Assembly: GCA_022072055.1 (NCBI GenBank)
Contig: JAJVIK010000017.1
Span: forward strand, 1 to 64,000
Source: a bacterium
Lineage (GTDB): Bacteria; Hinthialibacterota; Hinthialibacteria; OLB16
Length of the DNA stretch: 64,000 nt
Direction: 5' to 3'
A program made the translations under genes and the position numbers. The notes under the pieces were generated by a model. That model saw nothing but the letters and a program-made list of their open reading frames with translations, was not told the origin of the DNA and made no database searches. Positions 45,003-53,430 of this stretch are shown piece by piece; the first letter of the stretch is position 1; each line of letters begins with the position of its first letter.

Positions 45003-45386
45003 ATGAATGGTCCGCGCTGGCTTGGGGTCGCGGGAGTTGCCGGAGCCACCGGAGTGATCGCCGGGGCTTTCGGCGCGCATGCCCTCAAGGAAACGCTTGA
45101 GCCGGACCTGCTCGCCATCTTCGATACCGGGGCGCGCTATCACCTGATCCATGCGGTGGCGCTCCTAGGAGTTGCCTTGCTCGCCTTGCGAGATCCCGGG
45201 AACGTCTGGCTGAACCGTGCCGGCTGGGCCTTCTTACTCGGAGTCGGGGTCTTTTCTGGAAGCTTGTACCTACTCGCTCTCACTGGGGTCCGCACCTTTG
45301 GGGGGATCACCCCTTTCGGGGGAGCGGCGCTGATTTTGGGGTGGGTGATGCTTGTCCCGGCGGCGCGTGAGGCAGATTCGGATTGA
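45003..45386 (+). CDS. DUF423 membrane protein (YwdK/YgdD type)
   Basis: A 127-residue inner-membrane protein with four hydrophobic helices. VAGATGVIAGAFGAHALKET followed by FDTGARYHLIHAVALLGVAL is the diagnostic opening, and LLGVGVFSGSLYLLALTGVR with ITPFGGAALILGWVMLVPAA completes the DUF423 fold. The function is unknown. The ATG was chosen inside a longer upstream frame because it starts exactly at the family N-terminus. It is followed 189 bp later by the porin gene. Confidence 0.9.
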   Translation: MNGPRWLGVAGVAGATGVIAGAFGAHALKETLEPDLLAIFDTGARYHLIHAVALLGVALLALRDPGNVWLNRAGWAFLLGVGVFSGSLYLLALTGVRTFGGITPFGGAALILGWVMLVPAAREADSD

Positions 45387-45437
45387 ACTCAAGACCGGAG
45401 AGCGGTAGTCTCGTTCCGGGTGTGGGAAAGTCGCTGC

Positions 45438-45461
45438 TCAAGTCAAAATAGCCAGACTTGA
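45438..45461. promoter_or_regulatory. Inverted repeat, possible operator upstream of the porin gene
   Basis: TCAAGTC (45438-45444) and GACTTGA (45455-45461) are a perfect 7-bp inverted repeat with a 10-bp AT-rich spacer, a common dimeric-regulator spacing. It lies 114 bp upstream of the TorF porin ATG. No regulator is identified; it could also be a weak RNA hairpin. Confidence 0.3.
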
Positions 45462-45575
45462 TGCGGGGGAAAGATTGTGTTTTTCTCTCGCACGCTGGAC
45501 CGGGTTGCCCCGCCCGGTGGCCACCAGCGGCAGGTGTTGGTTGGGGAGCCGCATATCCTTGAGGAGGATTCTGAA

Positions 45576-46589
45576 ATGGGCAGGAAACAGGCTTGGTTGT
45601 TGGTGATTGCGCTCGCAATCTGTTGTTTCTGGAATGGGGGTTTGGCGCTCGCGGAGCCGGTTGCGGATATCTCGTCGGCGCCCTGGCAAGGGGGTTCGAG
45701 TTGGACGCCGAATCAACCCGCGACTTACAACTCCTCCACGCTCGCCTTGGCCGAGCCGGAGCAGAAGTTGTGGGTCGCGCAAGGTGAGGAGGCGGCTCCG
45801 GCGGTGGATGCTCAGGCCCCGCTGCACAAGGAGGTTCCAGCCGAACCGGCCGCCGAGGGTGATGGCCCCTCGGGTTTGGAGATCACGGTCCTCAACGACT
45901 GGGTCTCGAAGTACATGTTCCGTGGGTTCGACATCTATGATGACCGCGGGGCTTACCAGCCCAGCGTGGACATCGGTTTCTGGGACACCGGGATCCACTT
46001 CAACTGGTGGGCCTCGCTGGCCACCGCGGGCAGGCACAACGACACGGCCGTCGCGGGCGCGCTGACCACGGAGGATTTGGACGAGTTCGATTACACTCTT
46101 TACTACACCAACTCCTATCTCGATGGTTGCATCGACATGAGTGTCGGTGGGGTTTATTACGACATTATCGGGTACTCGAACGATGACCTCGATTTCTGGG
46201 AGGCCTTCGGAAAGGTGACCCTCTCCAAGATGCCGCTTTCCCCGCACGCGTACTTTTTCTATGACTTCCCGGTGCATGACTCGGTGGGTGGCGAAGGCTG
46301 GATGACCTGCCTGGGCGGCAGCCACGCCGTGGAGCTGGGTTGCCTGCCGCTGTGTGGTCCCGACCCGCTCGAACTGAACCTCGCGGCGGATGTCTGGTAC
46401 AACGGCGGTGCGTTCGTGAACGGGGTCGACACCGGCTGGTCGCACGCGATCTTCGGCGGCAGCGTCGCCCTCCCGTTGCCCTGCGACCTCACTCTCACCC
46501 CCGGGGTTTGGTATCAGGTTTCGATGACCGACACGGTCAATCCGGATGACGAGTGGTGGACGAGCTTATCCCTGGCGTACAGCTTCTGA
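45576..46589 (+). CDS. TorF-family putative outer-membrane porin
   Basis: A 337-residue secreted beta protein. The signal peptide AWLLVIALAICCFWNGGLA ends near LAEP. After a proline/alanine/glutamate-rich segment, NDWVSKYMFRGFDIYDDRGA begins the conserved region of TorF/TIGR02001-type porins, followed by amphipathic strands and a final TSLSLAYSF ending in phenylalanine, as expected for outer-membrane barrel insertion. It likely passes small solutes or sugars. GAGGAGG is 7 bp upstream of the ATG, and a strong hairpin follows the stop. Not linked to the neighbouring genes. Confidence 0.82.
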   Translation: MGRKQAWLLVIALAICCFWNGGLALAEPVADISSAPWQGGSSWTPNQPATYNSSTLALAEPEQKLWVAQGEEAAPAVDAQAPLHKEVPAEPAAEGDGPSGLEITVLNDWVSKYMFRGFDIYDDRGAYQPSVDIGFWDTGIHFNWWASLATAGRHNDTAVAGALTTEDLDEFDYTLYYTNSYLDGCIDMSVGGVYYDIIGYSNDDLDFWEAFGKVTLSKMPLSPHAYFFYDFPVHDSVGGEGWMTCLGGSHAVELGCLPLCGPDPLELNLAADVWYNGGAFVNGVDTGWSHAIFGGSVALPLPCDLTLTPGVWYQVSMTDTVNPDDEWWTSLSLAYSF

Positions 46590-46600
46590 CCTTGTCTCTC

Positions 46601-46633
46601 GGAGAGGGGCGGGTGTCATGCTCGCCCCTCTCC
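46601..46633 (+). terminator. Intrinsic terminator of the porin gene
   Basis: An 11-bp stem: GGAGAGGGGCG (46601-46611) pairs with CGCCCCTCTCC (46623-46633), loop of 11. It lies 12 bp after the porin stop codon. The tail TTCGG has only a short T-run, so termination may be partial. Confidence 0.7.
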
Positions 46634-46762
46634 TTCGGATGCAGACTTCTCCCGCCAAATCACCTTCCTTCCTTCTTCATTCATTCCACGGATGAGACCA
46701 TAATAGCCCTCCTTGGGCGCTCCGGATGATGCGCCCCGCCAGCTGGAAGGAGGGCCGCCGCC

Positions 46763-48295
46763 GTGCCGAAGTTTTTCCTGGGAATCGATGTCGGAACCAC
46801 CGGAACCAAGACCATCCTGGTCAACGCGCGGGGCAAGGTGATCGCCTCCGCCACCGAGAACTACCCTCTACTCACCCCCAAACCCGGCTGGACCGAACAG
46901 AACCCCGAGGATTGGTGGACCGCCACTCGCAAATCCATCGCCACGGTCCTCAAGACCTCCAAGATCAAGCCCAAGGAGGTCAGGGGGATTGGGTTCTCCG
47001 GACAGATGCACGGCTCGGTGTTTCTGGACAAGAACCGCAACGTGGTCCGGCCCTGTCTGTTGTGGAACGATGGGCGAACCGCGGAGGTCTGCGAGGAGAT
47101 CACCCACCGGATCGGGGAGAAGATGCTTCACCAGTGGGTGGCCAATCCGGTTCTCACCGGCTTCACCCTCCCCAAGGTGGTCTGGCTGCAACACAAGGAG
47201 CCCGCACGATTCAAGCGGGTCCGCCATATCCTGCTTCCCAAGGATTATGTCCGCATGCGCCTCACCGGCGAGGCGCTGACCGAGATCTCGGATGCCGCCG
47301 GGACCCTCATGTACGATGTCCGCGAGAGCTGCTGGAGCCGTCCGCTGCTGGAGGCGCTTTCAATCCCCTCGGAGTGGCTCCCGGAGGTGCGCGGCTCGGA
47401 GCAAATCTGCGGCGCGATCACCGAGGAGGCCTCGAAAACCACCGGGCTTGCGGTGGGGACCGCGGTGATGGGCGGCGCCGCCGATCAGCCCGCTGGAGCG
47501 GTCGGCACTGGGGTGATTCGCGAGGGGCAGGTGATGTGCTCCCTGGGGACCTCCGGGGTGGTCTTCGCGGCCACCTCGAAGCCCGAAGCCGACCCGCGGG
47601 AGAGGCTCCACACCTTCAATCACGCGGTCCCCGACACCTGGTATCTGATGGGCTGCATCCTCTCGGCGGGGGGAAGCCTCGCCTGGTATCGCAACACCTT
47701 CGCCGACACGGAGCGCGCCCTGGCGAGAAGGCTGAAGGAGGATGTCTACACCCTCCTGATGAAGCAGGCTTCCCAGGTCCCGATCGGAAGCGAGGGCCTG
47801 TTTTTCCTCCCGTACCTCACCGGCGAACGCTCGCCGCACAAGGACCCCCATGCCCGCGGCGCTTTCGTGGGGCTTTCGGTGCGGAGCACTCGGGGGCACA
47901 TGGTCCGCTCGATCTTGGAGGGGGTGACCTTCGCGCTGCGGGACTGCCTGGAGGTGATCCGGGAACGAGGGGTGAAGCTGACCGAAATTCGCGCCACGGG
48001 CGGCGGGGCGCGCTCTCCGATCTGGCTGCGGATCCTCGCCGATGTCTTTCAAACCGAAATCGCGGTTCTGGCCTCCGAGGAGGGGCCGGCGCTTGGTGGC
48101 GCGATTCTAGCCTCGGTCGGCGCGGGGGAATATGCAAGTGTCGGGGAAGCCTGCGAGGCGATGATCAAGATTCGCGCCCGGGTCAGCCCCAACCGAAAGA
48201 ACGCCGATCGCTACGACGAGGTCTATCGGCATTTCACCACGCTCTATCCGACCCTCAAGCGCTCCTTCCGGGGCTGTGTGGATCTCGGAGCCTGA
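46763..48295 (+). CDS. xylB: Xylulokinase
   Basis: A 510-residue FGGY-family sugar kinase. The start is GTG, with GGAGG 8-12 bp upstream. LGIDVGTTGTKTILVN near residue 5 is the phosphate-binding start, FSGQMHGSVFLDKN and PCLLWNDGRT the substrate segments near 80-100, and GGGARSPIWLRILADVFQTE near 413 the ADP-binding loop with conserved aspartate. The FSGQMHG motif is diagnostic of xylulokinases. It phosphorylates D-xylulose to feed the pentose phosphate route. It sits 21 bp upstream of the RNase gene, perhaps co-transcribed, though the functions differ. Confidence 0.93.
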   Translation: MPKFFLGIDVGTTGTKTILVNARGKVIASATENYPLLTPKPGWTEQNPEDWWTATRKSIATVLKTSKIKPKEVRGIGFSGQMHGSVFLDKNRNVVRPCLLWNDGRTAEVCEEITHRIGEKMLHQWVANPVLTGFTLPKVVWLQHKEPARFKRVRHILLPKDYVRMRLTGEALTEISDAAGTLMYDVRESCWSRPLLEALSIPSEWLPEVRGSEQICGAITEEASKTTGLAVGTAVMGGAADQPAGAVGTGVIREGQVMCSLGTSGVVFAATSKPEADPRERLHTFNHAVPDTWYLMGCILSAGGSLAWYRNTFADTERALARRLKEDVYTLLMKQASQVPIGSEGLFFLPYLTGERSPHKDPHARGAFVGLSVRSTRGHMVRSILEGVTFALRDCLEVIRERGVKLTEIRATGGGARSPIWLRILADVFQTEIAVLASEEGPALGGAILASVGAGEYASVGEACEAMIKIRARVSPNRKNADRYDEVYRHFTTLYPTLKRSFRGCVDLGA

Positions 48296-48316
48296 GAAGA
48301 ATCAAGCGATCCGCCC

Positions 48317-49867
48317 ATGCCGACAGTCCGCATTCTGATCTCTGAGGACCCCTACGAGACCCGCGTCGCGGTCTTCGAGAGCGAGCAACTGGTCGAGATC
48401 TTCATTCTGCCTTCCGGACAGAAGAGCCTGATCGGCAACATCTACAAGGGGCAGGTGACCTCGGTCATCCCGGGGCTTGAAGCGGCCTTCGTGGACATCG
48501 GGATCGGCAGAAACGCCTTTCTTCATGTCCATGACTTCGCGCCCAAGCCCAATCACGCCTGGGACCTTGAGAATTCCTCGGGCGAGGAAGAGGACCTGGA
48601 TGGCGAGACGGAGGTGTTGGAGCCTTCCGCGCGGCGACCCACTCGCCCGGCCCCGGAACCGATCCGGATTCGCGATTACCTCAACGAGGGGCAGTCGATC
48701 CTGGTGCAGATGGAAAAGGAGCCGCTCGGCCAGAAGGGCTGCCGGGTAACCGCGCACATCTCGCTGCCCGGACGTTTTCTGGTTTTCTTTCCGACCTCGA
48801 ATCATGTGGCCATTTCGCGCCGCATCGCCGACCCGGCCGAACGGGAGCGTTTGGCCGAAATCGGCAGACGGCTGGCGGGCGAGCAGTATGGAGTCATCCT
48901 GCGCACCGCCGCCGAAGCGGCGCCGGAGGAGGACCTTGCGCGTGAGTTCGACCTGCTCCGGAGACGTTGGGAGGGGGTGGTCGCCGACTCCGAAAAGGCC
49001 TCCGCGCCCTCGCTGGTGTATGAAGAGGAGGGACTGCTCTATCAGGTGGTTCGGGATTTCTGCGTCGCCGGAACCGAGGAAATCCTGGTCGAGGGGGCGG
49101 ATATTCACAAGCGAGTGAAAGGGTACATCTCCCAGATTCTTCCAAGCCTCGCCCCGCGCGTTCACCTTTACCTGGAGCTGATCCCGCTCTTCCGCGCGCG
49201 GGGCATCGACGCCGAGATCGAGCGATTGCTCCAGCGACGGGTGTGGCTCAAGAGCGGCGGGTATCTGGTGATCGATGAGGCCGAGGCGCTCACCGTGATC
49301 GATGTCAACACGGGACGGGACCTTGGCAGGGGCAGCCTGGAGGAAACCGCCTTCGCCACCAACCTGGAGGCCACCGCCGAGATCGCCCGCCAGCTTCGTC
49401 TCCGTGACATCGGCGGCATCCTGGTGGTGGATTTCATCGACATGCTTTCGCCGCTCAATCAGAAAGCGCTGCTGGACCAGTTCCGCTCGGCGCTCGCGCG
49501 GGATCGCTCGCATCCCACGCTCTTCTCCATGACCGAACTCGGCCTGGTGCAGCTCACCCGCAAGCGGGTCCGGAAATCGGTTCCCAAGAGCCTTTCGCGC
49601 CTCTGCCCCTACTGCAAGGGGGAGGGAATCATCCTTTCGGAAGAGACCATGGTCACCCGGATCATGCGCCGTCTTGAGGAACTCATCCTGGAGGACCCGC
49701 GGGACAACATCACCTTGCATGTCCACCCCGCACTCGCCGAGGAGATCAACTCCAACCGCTCGGATCGTTTGGAGGCGCTGGCGCGGAAGTTGGACGCTCG
49801 TGTCCGAGTGGTCGCCAAACCGGGGCTTCATCTGAACGACATCGAAGAGTCCTTTGAGGAGGAATGA
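48317..49867 (+). CDS. rng: Ribonuclease G/E family endoribonuclease
   Basis: A 516-residue protein. The S1 domain starts at IGNIYKGQVTSVIPGLEAAF with an acidic insertion (HAWDLENSSGEEEDLDGETE, ~residues 85-105). The catalytic DNase I-like half has LTVIDVNTGRD near residue 328 and LVVDFID near 375, the Mg2+-binding aspartates, and the Zn-link CPYCKG near 431. RNase G/E cut single-stranded RNA in A/U-rich segments and process 16S rRNA. The short length without a long C-tail fits RNase G rather than full RNase E. The next gene overlaps or abuts its stop. Confidence 0.94.
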   Translation: MPTVRILISEDPYETRVAVFESEQLVEIFILPSGQKSLIGNIYKGQVTSVIPGLEAAFVDIGIGRNAFLHVHDFAPKPNHAWDLENSSGEEEDLDGETEVLEPSARRPTRPAPEPIRIRDYLNEGQSILVQMEKEPLGQKGCRVTAHISLPGRFLVFFPTSNHVAISRRIADPAERERLAEIGRRLAGEQYGVILRTAAEAAPEEDLAREFDLLRRRWEGVVADSEKASAPSLVYEEEGLLYQVVRDFCVAGTEEILVEGADIHKRVKGYISQILPSLAPRVHLYLELIPLFRARGIDAEIERLLQRRVWLKSGGYLVIDEAEALTVIDVNTGRDLGRGSLEETAFATNLEATAEIARQLRLRDIGGILVVDFIDMLSPLNQKALLDQFRSALARDRSHPTLFSMTELGLVQLTRKRVRKSVPKSLSRLCPYCKGEGIILSEETMVTRIMRRLEELILEDPRDNITLHVHPALAEEINSNRSDRLEALARKLDARVRVVAKPGLHLNDIEESFEEE

Positions 49868-49872
49868 TTCCC

Positions 49873-51231
49873 ATGAAGCCTCTCCGCTGTTTAGCGGTGA
49901 TTCTCTGGTCTGGCGCGACACTGGCCTCGGCGGCGCCGTTCCGGATGGCGTTCCTGGAGGAGAGCGATCTGTGCGAGGCGCGCGGAGTCCGCTTGGCCGC
50001 GCATGGCTTTGTGCGCGAGGCCGGCCGGGTGCTGCTCCCATCCGACCCTTCGCGCCCCAGCTTGTGGTTCGCGCCGGTCGCGGCCATCCCTTCCGAAGAG
50101 GGGGTTCGCCTTTATTACCAACGAATCGACAAGACCCTCGAACCTTATGCCGATCAGCGCGCGCTGTGTGTGGGGATCCTCAAGCCCGACTTCGAATTCG
50201 CGCTTCCCGATCTCTCCCTCTATTCGCATTCGTGGGGCGGGCCTGGGAACACGGTCCTCCAGCGTTCTCCTCACAAGCCCACCTGGGGCGGCTTCAATGT
50301 GTTCCAGATTCTCCAGGAGGGGCCGGTTCTCTATCGCATGCTCTACTGGGATCAGCCCGAGCAGGGGGAGGCGGGAGGGATGGTCGCCGACTCCACGGAT
50401 GGGCTTTCCTGGAGGAAGCGGGATGAAACGCGCGCCGTGTTCACCGAGCACAACGATGCTTTCTCCTTGGTCTACTCTCAGGAACTCAAGGAATACCTCC
50501 TTTATCAGACCTTCCTGGAGGATTGGCCGGACAAGCCGGTGGAGGACAACTTGCCCAAGTGGCGCCGCGCGATCTCGATCCGCCACAGCAAGGATCTGGT
50601 GACCTGGAGCGCACAGGAGCCCATTCTGGTCCCGGATGCCCAGGATGCTCCCACCTGCGAGTTTTATCTGATGAAGGTGTTCCCCTTCGCGGGCCATTAT
50701 CTGGGGCTCTTGATGAAGTATTACGGCGATCCCCTGAACCCGAAGAAGCACAGCGCTCTCTATCGGTACGAGCTGGTGGTGAGCCGAGATGGGCTTGCTT
50801 GGCAACGGCCCTACAGGGAAACCGATGCCGGAACCTGGACCTACGCGGACCCGTTTGATTACCAGGGAAAGACCTGGGTGGCGGCCTACGACAAGGCGGG
50901 GCTGTGCGTTTTCCCAATCCGGAGCGGGGGATATGTGTCCTGCGGGGCCCACGATGCCGGAAGCTTTCTGACCCATCCGTTTACTGTCCCTTCGGGAACG
51001 CTGCGTCTCAACGCCGAGTGCCAAGAGGGATCGATTGAGATCGAGGTGGTGGATGCCCGGGGCCTTCCGCTCCCCGGCCTTGAGGGAATTCGCGCCGCGC
51101 TATCGGGCGCGGATGGGATCGATCTGCCGGTGGCTTGGAAGGGCGGGGGCTCGCCCCCGCCGGGTCAAGAGGTTCGGCTGCGGCTGACCCTTAAAAACGC
51201 GCGGGTCTACTCGCTGCATGCGGGGGAGTGA
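49873..51231 (+). CDS. Secreted propeller protein with glycosidase-like fold
   Basis: A 452-residue protein with a signal peptide (MKPLRCLAVILWSGATLASA, an upstream ATG at 49864 overlaps the RNase stop). The body alternates blades typical of five-bladed beta-propellers (GH32/GH43/GH130 layout): VLYRMLYWDQPEQGEAGGMV, FSLVYSQELKEYLLYQTFLE, DAQDAPTCEFYLMKVFPF. An N-terminal aspartate and later acidic residues lie where catalysis occurs in such folds, but I cannot confirm the triad. A C-terminal sandwich (~residues 365-452) follows. It might trim or bind a plant-type glycan. Confidence 0.6.
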   Translation: MKPLRCLAVILWSGATLASAAPFRMAFLEESDLCEARGVRLAAHGFVREAGRVLLPSDPSRPSLWFAPVAAIPSEEGVRLYYQRIDKTLEPYADQRALCVGILKPDFEFALPDLSLYSHSWGGPGNTVLQRSPHKPTWGGFNVFQILQEGPVLYRMLYWDQPEQGEAGGMVADSTDGLSWRKRDETRAVFTEHNDAFSLVYSQELKEYLLYQTFLEDWPDKPVEDNLPKWRRAISIRHSKDLVTWSAQEPILVPDAQDAPTCEFYLMKVFPFAGHYLGLLMKYYGDPLNPKKHSALYRYELVVSRDGLAWQRPYRETDAGTWTYADPFDYQGKTWVAAYDKAGLCVFPIRSGGYVSCGAHDAGSFLTHPFTVPSGTLRLNAECQEGSIEIEVVDARGLPLPGLEGIRAALSGADGIDLPVAWKGGGSPPPGQEVRLRLTLKNARVYSLHAGE

Positions 51232-51295
51232 GCGATCCGTTCCGAGTCCATGCCTCGGCGTGCCAGTCGCCACCGTAAGGTTGAACCCCCAACCC

Positions 51296-51850
51296 TCACA
51301 CCTTCGGCAAGGTGATCTCAACCTGTCCCTGATACTTCCCTTTGCGGTCGCCGTAGGAAACCTCGCACAGACCATCGGCGGAAAGGAAAATCACCTGCGC
51401 GATCCCCTCGTTGGCGTAGATCTTCGCGGGCAGCGTGGTGGTGTTGCTGATCTCCAGGGTGGCCGTGCCCTCCCACTCCGGCTCGAACGGGGTCACGTTG
51501 GTGATGATCCCGCAGCGGGCGTAGGTGGACTTGCCCACACAGATGGTGATCACATCGCGCGGGATCCGGAAGTACTCGACAGTCTTGGCGAGCGCGAAGG
51601 AGTTCGGCGGGATGATTGCGATGTCTCCCTTGAAGCGCACCATCGAGCGCTCATCCACCTGCTTGGGATCCACCAGGCTGTTGTTGACATTGGTGAAGAT
51701 CAGGAACTCATCGCTCACACGGATGTCGTAGCCGTAGGAGGACAGCCCGTAGCTGATGACGTTGTTCCTTTCGAGTCGGTCCACAAACGGCTCGATCATG
51801 CGATGTTCGAGCGCCATTTTGCGAATCCAGTGATCGGGTTTCGCGCCCAT
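51296..51850 (-). CDS. dcd: dCTP deaminase
   Basis: A 184-residue enzyme that converts dCTP to dUTP (some also dUMP), supplying thymidylate. [19 protein letters not shown] near residue 31 and [14 protein letters not shown] near 108 hold the nucleotide-contact and catalytic residues, followed by [20 protein letters not shown] with the catalytic glutamate. The length matches the homotrimeric Dcd family. It lies 36 bp upstream of a strong terminator belonging to the sod gene, on the same strand, and is transcribed separately. Confidence 0.97.
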   Translation of the reverse strand: MGAKPDHWIRKMALEHRMIEPFVDRLERNNVISYGLSSYGYDIRVSDEFLIFTNVNNSLVDPKQVDERSMVRFKGDIAIIPPNSFALAKTVEYFRIPRDVITICVGKSTYARCGIITNVTPFEPEWEGTATLEISNTTTLPAKIYANEGIAQVIFLSADGLCEVSYGDRKGKYQGQVEITLPKV

Positions 51851-51885
51851 CGGAAAAGCCCCCTCTGCTTGATAAGGAAAGACGA

Positions 51886-51917
51886 CAAAACGGGCGGCGC
51901 GTGTCCCGCGCCGCCCG
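51886..51917 (-). terminator. Rho-independent terminator of the sod gene
   Basis: On the minus strand the 11-bp stem CGGGCGGCGCG (complement of 51907-51917) and its partner (complement of 51891-51901) with loop GGACA is followed by TTTT. This GC-rich stem plus T-run is a textbook intrinsic terminator 37 bp after the sod stop. It separates sod from dcd. Confidence 0.85.
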
Positions 51918-51954
51918 GCGTAATAGTCCCGAAAACCGCGCCCAAATCAAGGGC

Positions 51955-52728
51955 TTACCCCGCCAGCATCTCGAAACGCTTGGAGACATCCGCCCAGTTG
52001 ATGATCTTGGGGAAGGCGTCCACATACGCCGCGCGATTGTTTTGATACTTGAGGTAGTAAGCGTGCTCCCAGACATCGATGCCGAGCAGCGGCACGGTGG
52101 CCCACTGAGTGAGCATCTGCTGGTTCTGGGCTTGGAGAATATTGAGGCGCCCGGAGGCGATGGAGTAGGTGAGCAACCCCCAGCCGGAGCCTTCCACCGC
52201 CTTGGAAGCGGCCTTCAGATGCGCCAGCATCGAGTCAAGCCCGCCGAAATCCCGTTCAATTGCCGCCGCGAGCTTGGCGCTCGGCTCCCCGCCCTGCCCC
52301 GGCGCCGCCATCGAGGCCCAGAAGATGCAATGCAGAGCATGCCCGCCGCCATGGAAGGCAACCTGACGGGAAAGCGCTTGGATATTCCCGAAGTCCCCCG
52401 ACTTACGCGCCTTGGCCAGGTCATCGTTGGCCTTGATCAGGCCCTTGACATAAGCGTCATGGTGCTTGTCGTGGTGGAGCTTCATGGTTCGTTCGTCGAT
52501 AACCTCCTCCAGCGCGTTGTACTCGTAGGGCAGCGGAGGGAGGACATAGTTCCCCTCGGCGTCCACCGCGCCCGGAACCACCGCTCTCATCAGCTCGCTG
52601 TGGGGCGGATGCCCGGCGCCGCCCTCCTCGGCGGTGGCGGGTCGGGCCAAGGCTCCGATGGCAAGTCCGGCGGCCAGGGCGCTCGCCGTTCCGGTGGACA
52701 GGAATTCGCGTCGGGACTGCTCAGTCAT
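51955..52728 (-). CDS. Tat-exported Fe/Mn superoxide dismutase (Mn-type by sequence)
   Basis: A 257-residue SOD with a twin-arginine signal (SRREFLSTGTASALAAGLAI), so it is folded and exported. Metal ligands by alignment are H85 (MKLHHDKHH), H133 (FHGGGHALHCIFW), and D218 and H222 (GIDVWEHAYY). Q203 in QAQNQQML takes the place of the E. coli MnSOD Gln146, and a Gly-rich segment precedes H133, so Mn is favoured over Fe. It would remove superoxide in the periplasm. The ATG is the complement of 52726-52728. Upstream lies a clear sigma-70 promoter (52847-52875), giving a ~110-base leader. Confidence 0.92.
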   Translation of the reverse strand: MTEQSRREFLSTGTASALAAGLAIGALARPATAEEGGAGHPPHSELMRAVVPGAVDAEGNYVLPPLPYEYNALEEVIDERTMKLHHDKHHDAYVKGLIKANDDLAKARKSGDFGNIQALSRQVAFHGGGHALHCIFWASMAAPGQGGEPSAKLAAAIERDFGGLDSMLAHLKAASKAVEGSGWGLLTYSIASGRLNILQAQNQQMLTQWATVPLLGIDVWEHAYYLKYQNNRAAYVDAFPKIINWADVSKRFEMLAG

Positions 52729-52846
52729 GGTGTTGCTCCTTTCGTGCGATCAGGAAGGTGAGGAAACCACAAAGACTCGAAACACAATAAGACAACGGCG
52801 GATCGGGCCGAAAGTCGCGGGCGAAATCGGCCTTTGAAGCGCACAA

Positions 52847-52875
52847 ATCATATCGAGGGGGAAGCTTGGGTGCAA
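52847..52875 (-). promoter_or_regulatory. Sigma-70-type promoter of the sod gene
   Basis: On the minus strand TTGCAC (complement of 52870-52875), a 17-bp spacer, and TATGAT (complement of 52847-52852) match the -35/-10 consensus at 4 of 6 and 5 of 6 positions. It is ~120 bp upstream of the sod ATG, so the transcript would have a leader of about 110 bases. No operator is obvious. Confidence 0.6.
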
Positions 52876-53430
52876 CAGGCAGGGGGGGATTGACCTGCCG
52901 GCTTGTTCCGTGTTTCCTCGGACAGCACCTTCAGCAGGCTTTCGATCTTCTTGTAGCCATCCAATCATTGGGGGGCTCGATCCCTCAGGGGCTTGGGATT
53001 TGTCCGGGCCAGTCATTCCCGTTCCCTGTCCGCGCCACATATGGAGACTCGTGCCTCTGACAGGTGGCCCGCCTGCGCTTGAGCCTTCCCCGGGTGTTGC
53101 GGAGAACCTGGGAAGCAGCCTTCGGCAACGACCCCTGCTGGAATAGGGTGCTCGCCTCTAGGAGGTATCGCCCCTGGTCTTCGGGAAGGCGTGGCCGATA
53201 ACGCAGAAACACACCCCTAGGCTGCCTTATCGTATAGATACCGTATGATGGACGGCTCATTACCCCTCCCTGAAGACTACAGGGTCGCCTTCCGGGGAAT
53301 GGGTGAGCTTCACGCCTCGAAAAACTGGCGTTAGGCCATGGAGCTACAGGAACTTGCGGAACCGTTGCGGGCATGGCCTTGCCTCTTCCAGTGGGAAATG
53401 GCCCATGGGTTCCTACCCGTCGCGGTGCAT
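52876..53430. other. Gene-free stretch of about 555 bp with a possible insertion-sequence scar
   Basis: I support no protein here; frames in this stretch lack start signals and family patterns. On the minus strand there is a small stem CCCTG/CAGGG (complement of 53268-53284) followed by GGAGGGGTAATG, preceded by GCGTGAAGCTCACCC. This layout resembles the structured right end of IS200/IS605-type elements near the tnpB 3' end, but no TnpB or Y1 transposase reading frame survives. I treat the scar as tentative. Confidence 0.3.

Noticed and set aside
46673-46712. Possible promoter TTCATT-N17-CATAAT before xylB
   Set aside because: The -35 matches consensus at only 3 positions; too weak to list as a feature.
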